Positions 6,612 to 14,331 of a stretch of 47,832 nucleotides of DNA are shown in pieces. Positions within the stretch are counted from its first letter, which is position 1. Each line of letters begins with the position of its first letter. The notes under the pieces were generated by a model. It saw only the letters and a list, made by a program, of their open reading frames with translations. It made no database searches and was not told the DNA's origin. The DNA comes from CAZWLY01 sp964634465 (GTDB lineage Bacteria; Desulfobacterota; Desulfarculia; G963662305): positions 1-47,832 of the forward strand of contig CAZWLY010000021.1 of the NCBI GenBank assembly GCA_964634465.1, given 5' to 3'. The position numbers were made by a program, and so were the translations under genes.

Positions 6612-8621
6612 CTAGCGAGGCAACAACACCAGCTCTGCCGCCTCGGCCAAGTCATCGGCCAGGACCACCTCAAGCCCCTCGGTAACATCGTCATCCAAGG
6701 CCTCGACGTCGGCGGCGTTGGCCGCGGGAAGGATCACCGTCTTCACTCCGGCCTGCGCCGCAGCCAAAAGCTTATCGCGAAGCCCCTGCACGGGCAAGAT
6801 ACGTCCGCCCAGGCTCAACTCGCCGGACATGGCCACATCCAGCCTGGCCGGGCGGCCGGTGAGCAAGGACAACAACGCCACGACGATGGTCACCCCGGCC
6901 GATGGACCGTCCTTGGATATAGCGCCGGAAGGGATGTGGATATGGATGTCCTCGACGCCGAAGAATCCCTCGTCCACCCCGAACTCGGAGGCGTGGCTGC
7001 GAATGTAACTGAGAGCGATGCGGGCCGATTCCTGGAGCACGTCCCCCAGGGAGCCGGTAAGGATCAGTTGGCCCGTCCCCCGCATCCGGGCGGTTTCCAC
7101 GAATATGATCTCTCCGCCCACCCCGGACCAAACCAAGCCGGTGGTCACCCCCACCCGGGTAATCCCTCCGGCCGCCTCGTGGGTGAAACGCCTGGGTCCC
7201 AACAGGCGGCGCACCATGTCTTCATCGACCTGCACGGGCGCGCCCTTGGCCCCGTTGGCCAATTGTTCCCGCGCCAACTTCCGGCAAATCCTGGCCAATT
7301 CACGCTCCAGACCGCGTAAGCCCGCCTCTCGGGTATATTCGGAGACGATAAGGGACAAGGCCTGGTCCGAAAACTCGGCGAAGTTTCGCTCCAGGCCGTT
7401 TTCCCGTTGTTGGCGCGGGATCAGATAGTTCTTGGCGATGACTATTTTTTCGCGCTCGGTGTAGCCGGTGAAAGGAATGATCTCCAAACGGTCCAGCAGG
7501 GGTCCTGGCAGCCGCTCCACGAGATTTGCAGTCGCAATGAACATCACCCCGGAGAGATCAAAGGGGATATCCAGGTAGTGATCCATGAAGGAAGCATTCT
7601 GTTCGGGATCCAGAACGTCCAGGAGGACCGACGCCGGATCTCCGCGGAAGTCCTGCCCGATCTTATCCACCTCGTCGAGCATGAAGACCGGATTCTTGAC
7701 CCCGGCCCGGGCAAGCTCCCTAAGGATACGGCCCGGCATGGCCCCGACATACGTCCGACGATGGCCCCTGATCTCGGCCTCGTCGCGCAGACCGCCCAGT
7801 GAAAAGCGAACGAACTTCCTCTCCAACGCCTCGGCTACGGCCCGGCCGATGGAGGTCTTGCCGGTGCCGGGAGGACCGCTGAAACAAAGCAACGGTCCTC
7901 TGGACAGGCCCAACTGCCCGCTGCGCTCCACGGCCTGGCGCACCACCGCCCGCAGTTCGTCCAGGCTGATGGGCTTTGAAAGGTAATGATCCGCCCCTTT
8001 CTGCATCGCTTCCACGGCCGTGGCCACGGTGGCATATCCCGTGACCATGATCACCTGAACCCCCGGCCAGTTGGCTCGAATGGATTCCAGAAGTTGGATT
8101 CCATCCATGGCCTCCATTTTGAGGTCGGTAACGACAACGTCCACATCCAGGTTGGAGAGAACCTCCATCGCCTGTTGGCCGTTGGCGGCCGTGGCCACCT
8201 CATACCCTTCCTTGCGGAGCATGAGTTCCAGGTTCTCGCGCGCGATCTCCTCGTCATCGACCACCAGCACCCGCCCGGACTTCATGCTGCGCAGGGTCTT
8301 GACCGCCAGATATTCCAGAACCCGCTCTTTGACCTGCCTCAAGCCATGGTGCCGGGCGGAGAGGATGGACTCGGCCCGAGCCAGATCCAGATTGTCAGGC
8401 GATGATTCGCGCCAAGGCAAGGACAGGATGAACTCGACATAGTTCAAGCCAACGGCGAACTCGGGCGCGGACGGGTCCATCCTGTCCAACCGTTCCAACT
8501 CCTGGATGGCAGCGGTTTCGGCGCTTTGGGGCAGGTCCGCTTCGGCCACCCGGGCCCGCAGTTTACCGTCTTCCCGCTTTTCGTCGGCAATCTCGTCTTC
8601 TTCCCGGCGACCGAACAGCAT
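6612..8621 (-). CDS. Lon-type ATP-dependent protease with an inserted receiver domain
   Basis: The product has 669 residues. Residues 40-110 match the helical part of Lon just before its ATPase (YVEFILSLPW, then HHGLRQVKERVLEYLAVKTL). Residues 116-233 are a complete CheY-like receiver (DD at 122-123, phospho-acceptor Asp166, Thr194, Lys216). The AAA+ domain follows (Walker A GPPGTGKT 249-256, Walker B FMLDE 313-317). The S16 protease domain has catalytic Ser574 in KDGPSAG and Lys617 in LRDKLLA. The usual N-terminal substrate-binding LAN domain is absent; housekeeping Lon is about 780-800 residues. All catalytic residues are present, so it should be an active protease whose activity or target choice may depend on phosphorylation. 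The start ATG has GGAGG upstream. It converges on the NtrC-type regulator gene (109-base gap), and their receiver domains are closely similar. Confidence 0.93.
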   Translation of the reverse strand: MLFGRREEDEIADEKREDGKLRARVAEADLPQSAETAAIQELERLDRMDPSAPEFAVGLNYVEFILSLPWRESSPDNLDLARAESILSARHHGLRQVKERVLEYLAVKTLRSMKSGRVLVVDDEEIARENLELMLRKEGYEVATAANGQQAMEVLSNLDVDVVVTDLKMEAMDGIQLLESIRANWPGVQVIMVTGYATVATAVEAMQKGADHYLSKPISLDELRAVVRQAVERSGQLGLSRGPLLCFSGPPGTGKTSIGRAVAEALERKFVRFSLGGLRDEAEIRGHRRTYVGAMPGRILRELARAGVKNPVFMLDEVDKIGQDFRGDPASVLLDVLDPEQNASFMDHYLDIPFDLSGVMFIATANLVERLPGPLLDRLEIIPFTGYTEREKIVIAKNYLIPRQQRENGLERNFAEFSDQALSLIVSEYTREAGLRGLERELARICRKLAREQLANGAKGAPVQVDEDMVRRLLGPRRFTHEAAGGITRVGVTTGLVWSGVGGEIIFVETARMRGTGQLILTGSLGDVLQESARIALSYIRSHASEFGVDEGFFGVEDIHIHIPSGAISKDGPSAGVTIVVALLSLLTGRPARLDVAMSGELSLGGRILPVQGLRDKLLAAAQAGVKTVILPAANAADVEALDDDVTEGLEVVLADDLAEAAELVLLPR
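8008..8036 (-). repeat. 29-base stretch identical to part of the regulator receiver domain
   Basis: This is the inverted partner of 5399-5427. Both encode the same conserved segment of paralogous receiver domains. Confidence 0.8.
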
Positions 8622-9012
8622 CGTTCCTCCCTGGGCCCGAAACGGCTATTTCGAGGGCATCGTCGATATTACAACACCCCGATAGTCAAAAGCATCTTGA
8701 CCGATCGGATAATACTTGAACAAAACCTCGACCAGCCCGTGTGATTCGTTCATATCGCCAAACCAGCCCCATCATAGCTCGTCCCCCGCCGCCGCTCCTC
8801 CCCAACTCGACATCGGGGCAGAGCCCGCCCCCTAGCCTCGTTTATCTGGTCGTTCAGCCGGTCCCAAGTGCTGCTCCCGGCTGGGGCGGCCGGTCCAACA
8901 ATAGGGCCGACCAAAGTAGAAGCAAAACTCCTACCAACTCGGCCAAGCCTGCGCCGCATCCCCAAAATCCGCCCCTCGGCCCCTTTGGCCAACCCCTGAA
9001 AAACCACATTTT

Positions 9013-9029
9013 CATTGCAGATCGCAACA
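9013..9029. promoter_or_regulatory. palindromic regulator-binding site, copy 3
   Basis: CATTGC-AGATC-GCAACA has the same half-site and 5-base spacer as the sites upstream of the regulator gene. It lies about 190 bp before the sigma-54-like element, a normal enhancer distance. Confidence 0.55.
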
Positions 9030-9102
9030 CCAACTCCTTCAGAGGCCAGATCGCCTCATCCCACTTGATTGACTCGATATTTCCCCTCTCTCCTCCGGTC
9101 TC

Positions 9103-9119
9103 TGTTGCGAATCGCAACG
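9103..9119. promoter_or_regulatory. palindromic regulator-binding site, copy 4
   Basis: TGTTGC-GAATC-GCAACG has perfect GTTGC/GCAAC arms. Its centre is 90 bp from copy 3 and about 100 bp before the sigma-54-like element. Confidence 0.6.
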
Positions 9120-9198
9120 GAGTCAAATCCGGTTCGATACAGCCATTTTATGGCTTTAAATCCAATTATTACAAACGGTTATCCGCAACAATCTCTCG

Positions 9199-9214
9199 TG
9201 GCATGGTCCTTGAT
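9199..9214 (+). promoter_or_regulatory. candidate sigma-54 promoter (-24/-12)
   Basis: TGGCAT-GGTCC-TTGAT matches the consensus TGGCAC-N5-TTGCA at most positions. The GG and the -12 G have the required 10-base spacing, but the usual C after that G is A. It lies downstream of two dyads and upstream of the Usp/TauE operon. Confidence 0.45.
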
Positions 9215-9326
9215 GGAGAAATTTTTAACAAGCCGCCGCTGAAGGGCGGAACAAACGCGGATGGCGAAGGGCGCGGCTCTTGGCCGCCCCAAAAGCCACA
9301 GCGGTTCGATGCAGGCAGGCGGGAAC

Positions 9327-9896
9327 ATGAGCGAGACCAAGGGCGTTAACAATCCACCTCGTTTTGAACCCGGCCCCGGGCAGCCGGGCGAGAGCCCGGG
9401 CCTGCGCCCGAGGTTTATGGTGGTCTCCAAGCGCGATCACTTCGAGCCGTCCACCACGGATTACGCCCTTTCCGTAGCCGAGAGATTGGGAGCGGACATT
9501 CTGGCCGTCTCGGTGAACACCATCCCCGAATACTACGACGGGGACGAGGACGGCCACATCGGCGCCGAGTTGGTCTTCGCCGCAGCCGCGACGCACAGCG
9601 CCGAGTCTTTCCACGAAGAAGCGCGGGCCCGCGGCGTGCGCCTGGAGCATGTCTGCCGATCGGGCAAGGTCAGCACCGCCGTGTCCCGCCTTTACCACGA
9701 GATACGGCACCTGTCCTTCATTCTCCTCGAACCCGGCATCCGCAAAGAAGACATCGCCGATCTGGTGCCGGTGCCGGTCTTCACCATGGTCGACCCCGCC
9801 CAGGCAGCTCCGTCAATAGCAACGCCCATGCCGGCCGTCGGCCCGAAAGGCTCGGCCGTCATCAGACATAGCAAAACCAAAGGAGAAAAAATATGA
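9327..9896 (+). CDS. universal-stress-like protein
   Basis: The product has about 189 residues. After a Pro/Gly-rich leader of about 30 residues there is a UspA-like alpha/beta segment (FMVVSKRDHFEPSTTDYA, then AERLGADILAVSV), followed by an acidic loop, a helix and a strand pair near VPVPVFTMV. The glycine-rich ATP-binding motif of nucleotide-binding Usp proteins (G-2x-G-9x-G-S/T) is absent, so it more likely binds a ligand or a partner than ATP. I chose the ATG at 9327; ATGs at 9261 and 9309 would only lengthen the low-complexity leader. Its stop overlaps the next start (ATGA), so the two genes are translationally coupled. It is the first gene of the operon behind the sigma-54-like element. 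Confidence 0.65.
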   Translation: MSETKGVNNPPRFEPGPGQPGESPGLRPRFMVVSKRDHFEPSTTDYALSVAERLGADILAVSVNTIPEYYDGDEDGHIGAELVFAAAATHSAESFHEEARARGVRLEHVCRSGKVSTAVSRLYHEIRHLSFILLEPGIRKEDIADLVPVPVFTMVDPAQAAPSIATPMPAVGPKGSAVIRHSKTKGEKI

Positions 9897-10207
9897 CCGC
9901 AGCGCAAAAGCAGAGGAGAAAAGCCTATCCGCGGGTTCTGATCTTTGGAACCCTGGCCATAGCATTGTATGCAACGGTCTTCACCAATGCCGATCTGGTG
10001 ATGAAATACTTCACCAAGGGGGGGTTCTATACCGTTCTTCCCGTGGCCACGGTCTTCGTCTTCTCCTATATTCATGGCTCATTCGCCAGCAACGTCTGGA
10101 CGGCCCTCGGCATCTGCGCTTCAGACAAGTGCCTCAAGACCGCCGAGAAGAGTAAGACCAAGACCAAGGCCAAGCGTCCGCGCGCCCGCGCCACCCTGCA
10201 CGCCTAG
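9893..10207 (+). CDS. small membrane protein, permease-associated
   Basis: This 104-residue protein has two predicted membrane helices, roughly residues 14-30 and 44-72, and a strongly basic Lys/Arg/Ala-rich C-terminal tail (about 83-104). I do not recognise a named family. It overlaps the upstream Usp-like gene by 4 bases and sits 20 bases before the TauE/SafE permease. The best guess from context is an accessory subunit of that permease. The positive-inside rule would place the basic tail in the cytoplasm. A good AAGGAG-type site precedes it inside the upstream gene. Confidence 0.75.
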   Translation: MTAAQKQRRKAYPRVLIFGTLAIALYATVFTNADLVMKYFTKGGFYTVLPVATVFVFSYIHGSFASNVWTALGICASDKCLKTAEKSKTKTKAKRPRARATLHA

Positions 10208-10227
10208 CAGTTCAAGGAGCAGATATC

Positions 10228-11310
10228 ATGGGACATGACGTGGTGAGCCCCTTCGTCCAATTCATCGATCTGAGCGCCGTCAATATCGTCTTCCTCTTCT
10301 TCGTCGGCTTCGTCGGCGGGCTGGTCAGCGGCTTTATCGGTTCCGGCGGAGCCTTCGTGCTCACCCCGGGCATGATGAGCCTTGGCGTACCCGGCACCGT
10401 AGCCGTGGCCAGCAACATGTGCCACAAGTTCCCCAAAGCCCTGGTCGGCGCCATCAAGCGCTTCCGGTACGGCCAGGTGGACATCAAGATGGGACTCATC
10501 GTCGGCGTTTCGGCTGAGGTCGGCGTCCAGTTGGGGATCAAGGTTCAGCGAATGATCCTGGACAGATGGGGACAAGCCGGCTCCAACCTCTACGTGAGCC
10601 TGGCCTTCGTCCTGGTGCTGGTATCCGTGGGTGGATTCGTGCTCCGCGACGCCCTGTCCACCAAGAAGGCCGGCGGCGAGGCCACGGTCGCCCGTCTGGC
10701 CAAGCGCCTGCAACAGATCGAACTCTGGCCGATGATCACCTTCAAGCACAGCGGGCTCCGCATCTCCTTGTGGTTCACCCTGCCCGTCGGTCTGGGCGCC
10801 GGTCTTTTGGCCGCAACCATCGCTGTGGGCGGATTCGTGGGCGTGCCCGGCCTCATCTACGTAATCGGCCTGACCGGTTTGATGGCCTCGGCCACGGAGT
10901 TGGTCATCGCTTTTGTCATGGGCCTGACCGGAACCCTCATCTGGGCCTGGTACGGTATGGTGGACATCCGCCTGACGCTGATCATCCTGGCCGGCTCCCT
11001 GTTCGGAGTCCAGCTCGGCGCCATCGGCACCACCTATGTGAAGGATTACCTGATCAAGTATGTCATGGCCACGATCATGCTCATCGTGGCCGTCTCCCGC
11101 GGCCTGGCCATCCCCAAGTACTTGAACGATCTCTCCGTGCTCCACTGGAGCGCCGACACCACCAGCCTGCTGACCAAGGCCAGCTTCGTGTCCATGTGCA
11201 TCGCGCTTTTGGTCGGTGCGGGTATCATCCTCAACGCCATGTTCAAGGGCAGGCGGGCTGAAATGTTGGAACAACAACAGCAAGCCGAGGTAGCGGAGCA
11301 GCATGTCTGA
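10228..11310 (+). CDS. TauE/SafE (TSUP) family membrane permease
   Basis: The 360-residue polytopic inner-membrane protein has two related halves, each starting with the glycine-rich helix typical of TSUP carriers (FFVGFVGGLVSGFIGSGGAF near residue 25; then GLGAGLLAATIAVGGFVGVPGL near 190). About eight to nine membrane helices are visible, and a charged cytoplasmic loop separates the halves. The family moves small anions, including sulfite, sulfonates and related sulfur compounds; the substrate here cannot be read from sequence. The C-terminus is Glu/Gln-rich (EMLEQQQQAEVAEQ). AAGGAG lies 7 bases before the ATG. It overlaps the downstream Usp gene by 8 bases, so all four genes from 9327 to 12148 are expected to be one transcript. 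Confidence 0.9.
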   Translation: MGHDVVSPFVQFIDLSAVNIVFLFFVGFVGGLVSGFIGSGGAFVLTPGMMSLGVPGTVAVASNMCHKFPKALVGAIKRFRYGQVDIKMGLIVGVSAEVGVQLGIKVQRMILDRWGQAGSNLYVSLAFVLVLVSVGGFVLRDALSTKKAGGEATVARLAKRLQQIELWPMITFKHSGLRISLWFTLPVGLGAGLLAATIAVGGFVGVPGLIYVIGLTGLMASATELVIAFVMGLTGTLIWAWYGMVDIRLTLIILAGSLFGVQLGAIGTTYVKDYLIKYVMATIMLIVAVSRGLAIPKYLNDLSVLHWSADTTSLLTKASFVSMCIALLVGAGIILNAMFKGRRAEMLEQQQQAEVAEQHV

Positions 11311-12148
11311 CCTGCGAATCCTCGTCGGCGTAGACGGCTCCCCAGCCGGACGCCACGCTCTCAGGGAGGCCGCCGGTCTGGCGGCCTCCCTCGGTTGCGA
11401 ATTGAAGGTGGTCTCGGTCGTTCCCCTTTTTGGGGGCAACATGGATCTGCTCACCCTTCACGACGCCCGGGAGCAACTGACCGCTCCTTTCAGGCAAGCC
11501 CTGGAGGAAGCCGCCGGCCTGGTCCGGGCGGGAGGAATCCCAACCGAGGCCTACCTCAAAGAAGGAATCCCTTCCGAGTGCATCAGCGCGCTGGCCGACG
11601 AACTCGACATCGACATCGTGGTCCTGGGTCGCAGCGCCGGATTTCTGGAGCGCTCGGCCTCCGGCAACACCGTGACTCGGGTCATTGGTTACAGCGACGC
11701 CGACATCCTCGTCGTGCCGGAGGGCTCGAAACTGGATTTCAAGACCATAATCCACCCCGCGGACGGCTCCAGGCCGAGCATTACGGCGGCCCAACGGGCC
11801 CTGGAACTGGCCAGGACCTATGGCGGGGCCATAGTGTCGGTCTTTGCGCTGGAGATCAAGACCACGCAGTATCGCAAGCTTCCGGCCCTCCGCAACACCC
11901 TGATCGCCAAGGGAAAGGGCTTTCTGGACACCGTCTGGGAAATGGCCAAAGCCATGGAGGTTCCCTTCGAGGGGTTGATCATGGAAGACCAGCCCCACCA
12001 GGTAATCTGCTCTCTGGCCGAGACGCGCGAGGCGGGGCTGATAGTCATGGGCTCCTCGGGGCGCACGGGGTTGAAGCGCCTGCTGGTGGGAAGCGTGCTG
12101 GCCAGGGTCATCGGCCTGACCAGTTGTCCGGTTTACATAGTTCATTGA
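11303..12148 (+). CDS. tandem universal stress protein
   Basis: The product has 281 residues with two Usp domains. Domain 1 (about 4-135) starts with RILVGVDGSPAGRHAL and has a degraded nucleotide motif (GRSAGFLERSASGNT). Domain 2 (about 142-281) starts with KTIIHPADGSRPS and keeps the full G-2x-G-9x-G-S motif (GSSGRTGLKRLLVGS), so it probably binds ATP. Tandem Usp proteins act as cytoplasmic stress or energy-state sensors. Pairing with a membrane carrier is common and suggests ATP-linked control of transport. The start codon lies inside the end of the permease gene (8-base overlap). Confidence 0.9.
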   Translation: MSDLRILVGVDGSPAGRHALREAAGLAASLGCELKVVSVVPLFGGNMDLLTLHDAREQLTAPFRQALEEAAGLVRAGGIPTEAYLKEGIPSECISALADELDIDIVVLGRSAGFLERSASGNTVTRVIGYSDADILVVPEGSKLDFKTIIHPADGSRPSITAAQRALELARTYGGAIVSVFALEIKTTQYRKLPALRNTLIAKGKGFLDTVWEMAKAMEVPFEGLIMEDQPHQVICSLAETREAGLIVMGSSGRTGLKRLLVGSVLARVIGLTSCPVYIVH

Positions 12149-12610
12149 CCCGCACCCCGCCCACAGCGGCCCCAATTCCTGACCGGACAAACGATTCGAT
12201 GATTCGACCAGGGTAGCGGGGGCGACCAGGATTGCACTTTCAAGGGGTGACGCCGCCCTGGAACCGGCATGGTCGAATGGAGAAAAGTTCGAACCAGAGA
12301 CCCCAGCGAGCTGCCCATGGCCGGCGGCGGTGAAGAGACGGGATTTCTGGAAGGCGGCGAGCCCTTAAAACCACGACGGCGGCCAAAACGGCCGGCCTCG
12401 GCGCTGTGTTCAGTTTATTGAGATCAGGTTAACTTCTCGCGAGTTTTGAGAAAAAATACTTTTTCACGAGTTCACTTTTGGCCTTGACATCCGCCCGCCC
12501 GAAGTTACCTTGTATCCACACAATGGAGCCGGCCGCCGCCACCGGCGATCGGCCGCAACGACGACGCCATCCGGAGGCGAGCGCGCCTTCGGCCCCATAA
12601 GGAGTAAAAA
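12149..12610. other. gap between the Usp operon and thioredoxin
   Basis: No gene was seen in these 462 bases. The first 270 bases are GC-rich without clear structure. The part at 12415-12480 is AT-rich and leads into the thioredoxin promoter. No convincing terminator for the Usp operon was found. Confidence 0.45.
12484..12511 (+). promoter_or_regulatory. sigma-70-like promoter of thioredoxin
   Basis: TTGACA (12484-12489) is followed after 16 bases by TACCTT (12506-12511), which keeps the three most conserved -10 positions. An AT-rich stretch lies just upstream. The leader to the ATG would be about 90 bases. Confidence 0.5.
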
Positions 12611-12991
12611 ATGGCCGTAACCGAAATGACCCTGGACACCTTCGAGGCCACCATCCAGAACAACGACATCGTGATGATAGATTTCTGGGCGCCCTGGTGC
12701 GGCCCCTGCCGCCAGTTCGGGCCGATCTTCGAGCAGGTCGCCGAGAAGCACGCCGACATCGCCTTCACCAAGGTCAACACCGACGAGAACCAGGAACTGG
12801 CCGCCCAGTTCGGCGTCCGTTCCATTCCGACCCTGGCCGTCTTCCGCGAGCAGACGCTGGTCTACAACCAGGCCGGCGTCCTGCCCGCCGCCGGGTTGGA
12901 GGACCTCATCTCCCAGGTCAAGAACCTGGACATGGACGAGGTGCGGGCCAAGGCGGACGCCGCCGCCCTCTCCGCCGACCGGCTGGCTTGA
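12611..12991 (+). CDS. trxA: thioredoxin
   Basis: This cytoplasmic disulfide reductase has 126 residues. The active site WCGPC (Cys30 and Cys33) lies after FWAP, and the conserved cis-proline is Pro73 in SIPT. The fold spans about residues 3-105, the usual thioredoxin length. A further 20 residues at the C-terminus are Asp/Ala-rich and not part of the core. AAGGAG lies 8 bases before the ATG. It stands alone, with gaps of more than 450 bases on both sides, so it is probably monocistronic. It may be a specialised paralogue; the gene symbol is by family only. Confidence 0.93.
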   Translation: MAVTEMTLDTFEATIQNNDIVMIDFWAPWCGPCRQFGPIFEQVAEKHADIAFTKVNTDENQELAAQFGVRSIPTLAVFREQTLVYNQAGVLPAAGLEDLISQVKNLDMDEVRAKADAAALSADRLA

Positions 12992-13448
12992 TTGAATCGC
13001 CGGCGATTCCACCAGACGGGATGTCGCTGGTCTCCAGCTTCTGAACCTGGCGAAGCCGGGCCTCTGGCCGCTGTCGGCCGGCGACGTCATCGAGGTCGAC
13101 CGCCGTCTCGCCCGCCCAACCGCCGGCGAGTAACCCAAGCGCTTCCGGCTACGATCGGTTGGCGGACGCAGCGGTCGAATTTACCCGCTCCAGGCTGAAA
13201 TTGCCGCCCCCGGAACCTTCCCTCCGCCAAGTCCCGCCCCCCGGCGAGGCTGGCTCCAGAAAACTGCCGGCCGTTCAAGCTCCTAACCGACTTATTTATC
13301 GGGATTTGTTCCCCGAGGCAGGCCGTCTCCAGCGGGGAGGGGCCCGGTTTCAGCCGATTGAGCATGTTCCTTGCAGAATGTAGTCGATAGAAGAGGCAGA
13401 CAAGCTGTGGAGGTCTATCTTTGGCGCCAATTATTTGTCAAACCCTGG
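12992..13448. other. gap between thioredoxin and the YkgJ-like gene
   Basis: This is 457 bases between the ends of two converging genes. Reading frames here are short and compositionally random. I see no gene, tRNA or clear terminator. Confidence 0.45.
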
Positions 13449-14033
13449 TCAACCTCGACTTCCCCGGTCCAGTCCCCAGGCCCGACGGAGAAGAAGGTAC
13501 AGCCGCCGAATGTGGGGCAAATCCGCATGCAGAACCTGACAAAGCTCAAGGGTCGTCTCGGAGTCCACTTGGGCCTGGCACTCTGGATTGGCGAAAACTT
13601 GTGCTTCTGACCCGGTCATCCAAAACGGGTACAGACGGCAAAACAGGGGACGCCCTTGGCGAGGAACCAAACAGCCGTCCTCACCTAGCAGAGGACAGCG
13701 GCCGTCGGGTTCGGTAGCCAAACGATAGTGGCGGCCGTCGGCCGGGAAAGCCCGGCGGACGGCTTCCTCGTCGGCGGGGAAGAGCCGGTGGATGTAGTGC
13801 AGGAACCTCGGAGAGTTGGGCGACTCGGCGACCACCTTCTCCTTGACCACCCAGGGCGCCGCCAAGGACATGTTCCTGATCTCGAGCTCTGAAATCGGGG
13901 TGATCGAGTCCTCGTCGCCGGGGATGCTGTAGCAGCAGGTACGGCCGTTTTCAGCGCAACGGGCGCAGATCAGCGGATCGCCGTTGATCAAGGCTGGGAA
14001 GTGGAGGCTGTTGGGGACGGCCAGTCCAGACAT
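13449..14033 (-). CDS. YkgJ-family cysteine-cluster (Fe-S or Zn) protein
   Basis: The 194-residue protein has the Cys pattern of the YkgJ/UPF0153 family: CARC near residue 23 followed by CC near 33 (CxxC...TCC). A second cluster is RCPLLGEDGCLVPRQGRPLFCRLYPF near 112-137. These cysteines bind a metal or Fe-S centre; the biochemical role of the family is not settled. There is no signal peptide or membrane segment. The ATG is preceded by AGGAGAAG at good spacing. It points away from the DUF2461 gene on the other side of a 298-base gap. Confidence 0.85.
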   Translation of the reverse strand: MSGLAVPNSLHFPALINGDPLICARCAENGRTCCYSIPGDEDSITPISELEIRNMSLAAPWVVKEKVVAESPNSPRFLHYIHRLFPADEEAVRRAFPADGRHYRLATEPDGRCPLLGEDGCLVPRQGRPLFCRLYPFWMTGSEAQVFANPECQAQVDSETTLELCQVLHADLPHIRRLYLLLRRAWGLDRGSRG

Positions 14034-14248
14034 CGCTCAAACTTCTCCTGATAATTACAGCGGCGGCCGTCTGAATTTCCTTAAATAAAAAATGGCGCTC
14101 GTCCGTTTTTTTCGGCGGCGGCAAGGATTGTGTCTTTCCGGCCGTCCGCGCCTCGCAACCGAGTCCGCCTTGGGGCGGAGCCTGACTCCGGCGGCGGAAT
14201 CGAGCGCCTGATCGCCTGCCCGCCCGCCCCCACCCAAGATCCTAACGA

Positions 14249-14277
14249 TTGACCGACTTTTGATCTGGTGTTAGCCT
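14249..14277 (+). promoter_or_regulatory. probable promoter of the DUF2461 gene
   Basis: TTGACC (14249-14254) and TAGCCT (14272-14277) are separated by 17 bases and lie about 55 bases before the GTG start at 14332. Confidence 0.45.
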
Positions 14278-14331
14278 GTGGCGGTTCGGCCGGCCGGCGG
14301 CGACCGGCAACGACCTTCAAGGAGGCCCAAG

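Larger units (their letters stand above)
8622..9326. other. divergent control region between receiver-Lon and the Usp/TauE operon
   Basis: No convincing gene was seen in these 705 bases. The right half holds two palindromes (9013-9029, 9103-9119) and a sigma-54-like element (9199-9214). The left half presumably carries the promoter for the Lon gene, but I could not identify a clear one. Confidence 0.5.

Noticed and set aside
8741..9349. 202-codon frame across the regulatory region before the Usp operon
   Set aside because: It spans two palindromes and a promoter-like element, is rich in Pro and Ser without pattern, and overlaps the start of a better supported gene.
12400..12480. Stem of A-rich and T-rich arms before thioredoxin as a terminator of the Usp operon
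   Set aside because: The pairing is imperfect and only A-T, too weak to trust.
13371..13717. Short plus-strand frames at the end of the YkgJ-like gene
   Set aside because: They are antisense to a gene with a clear Cys-cluster signature and show no family resemblance.
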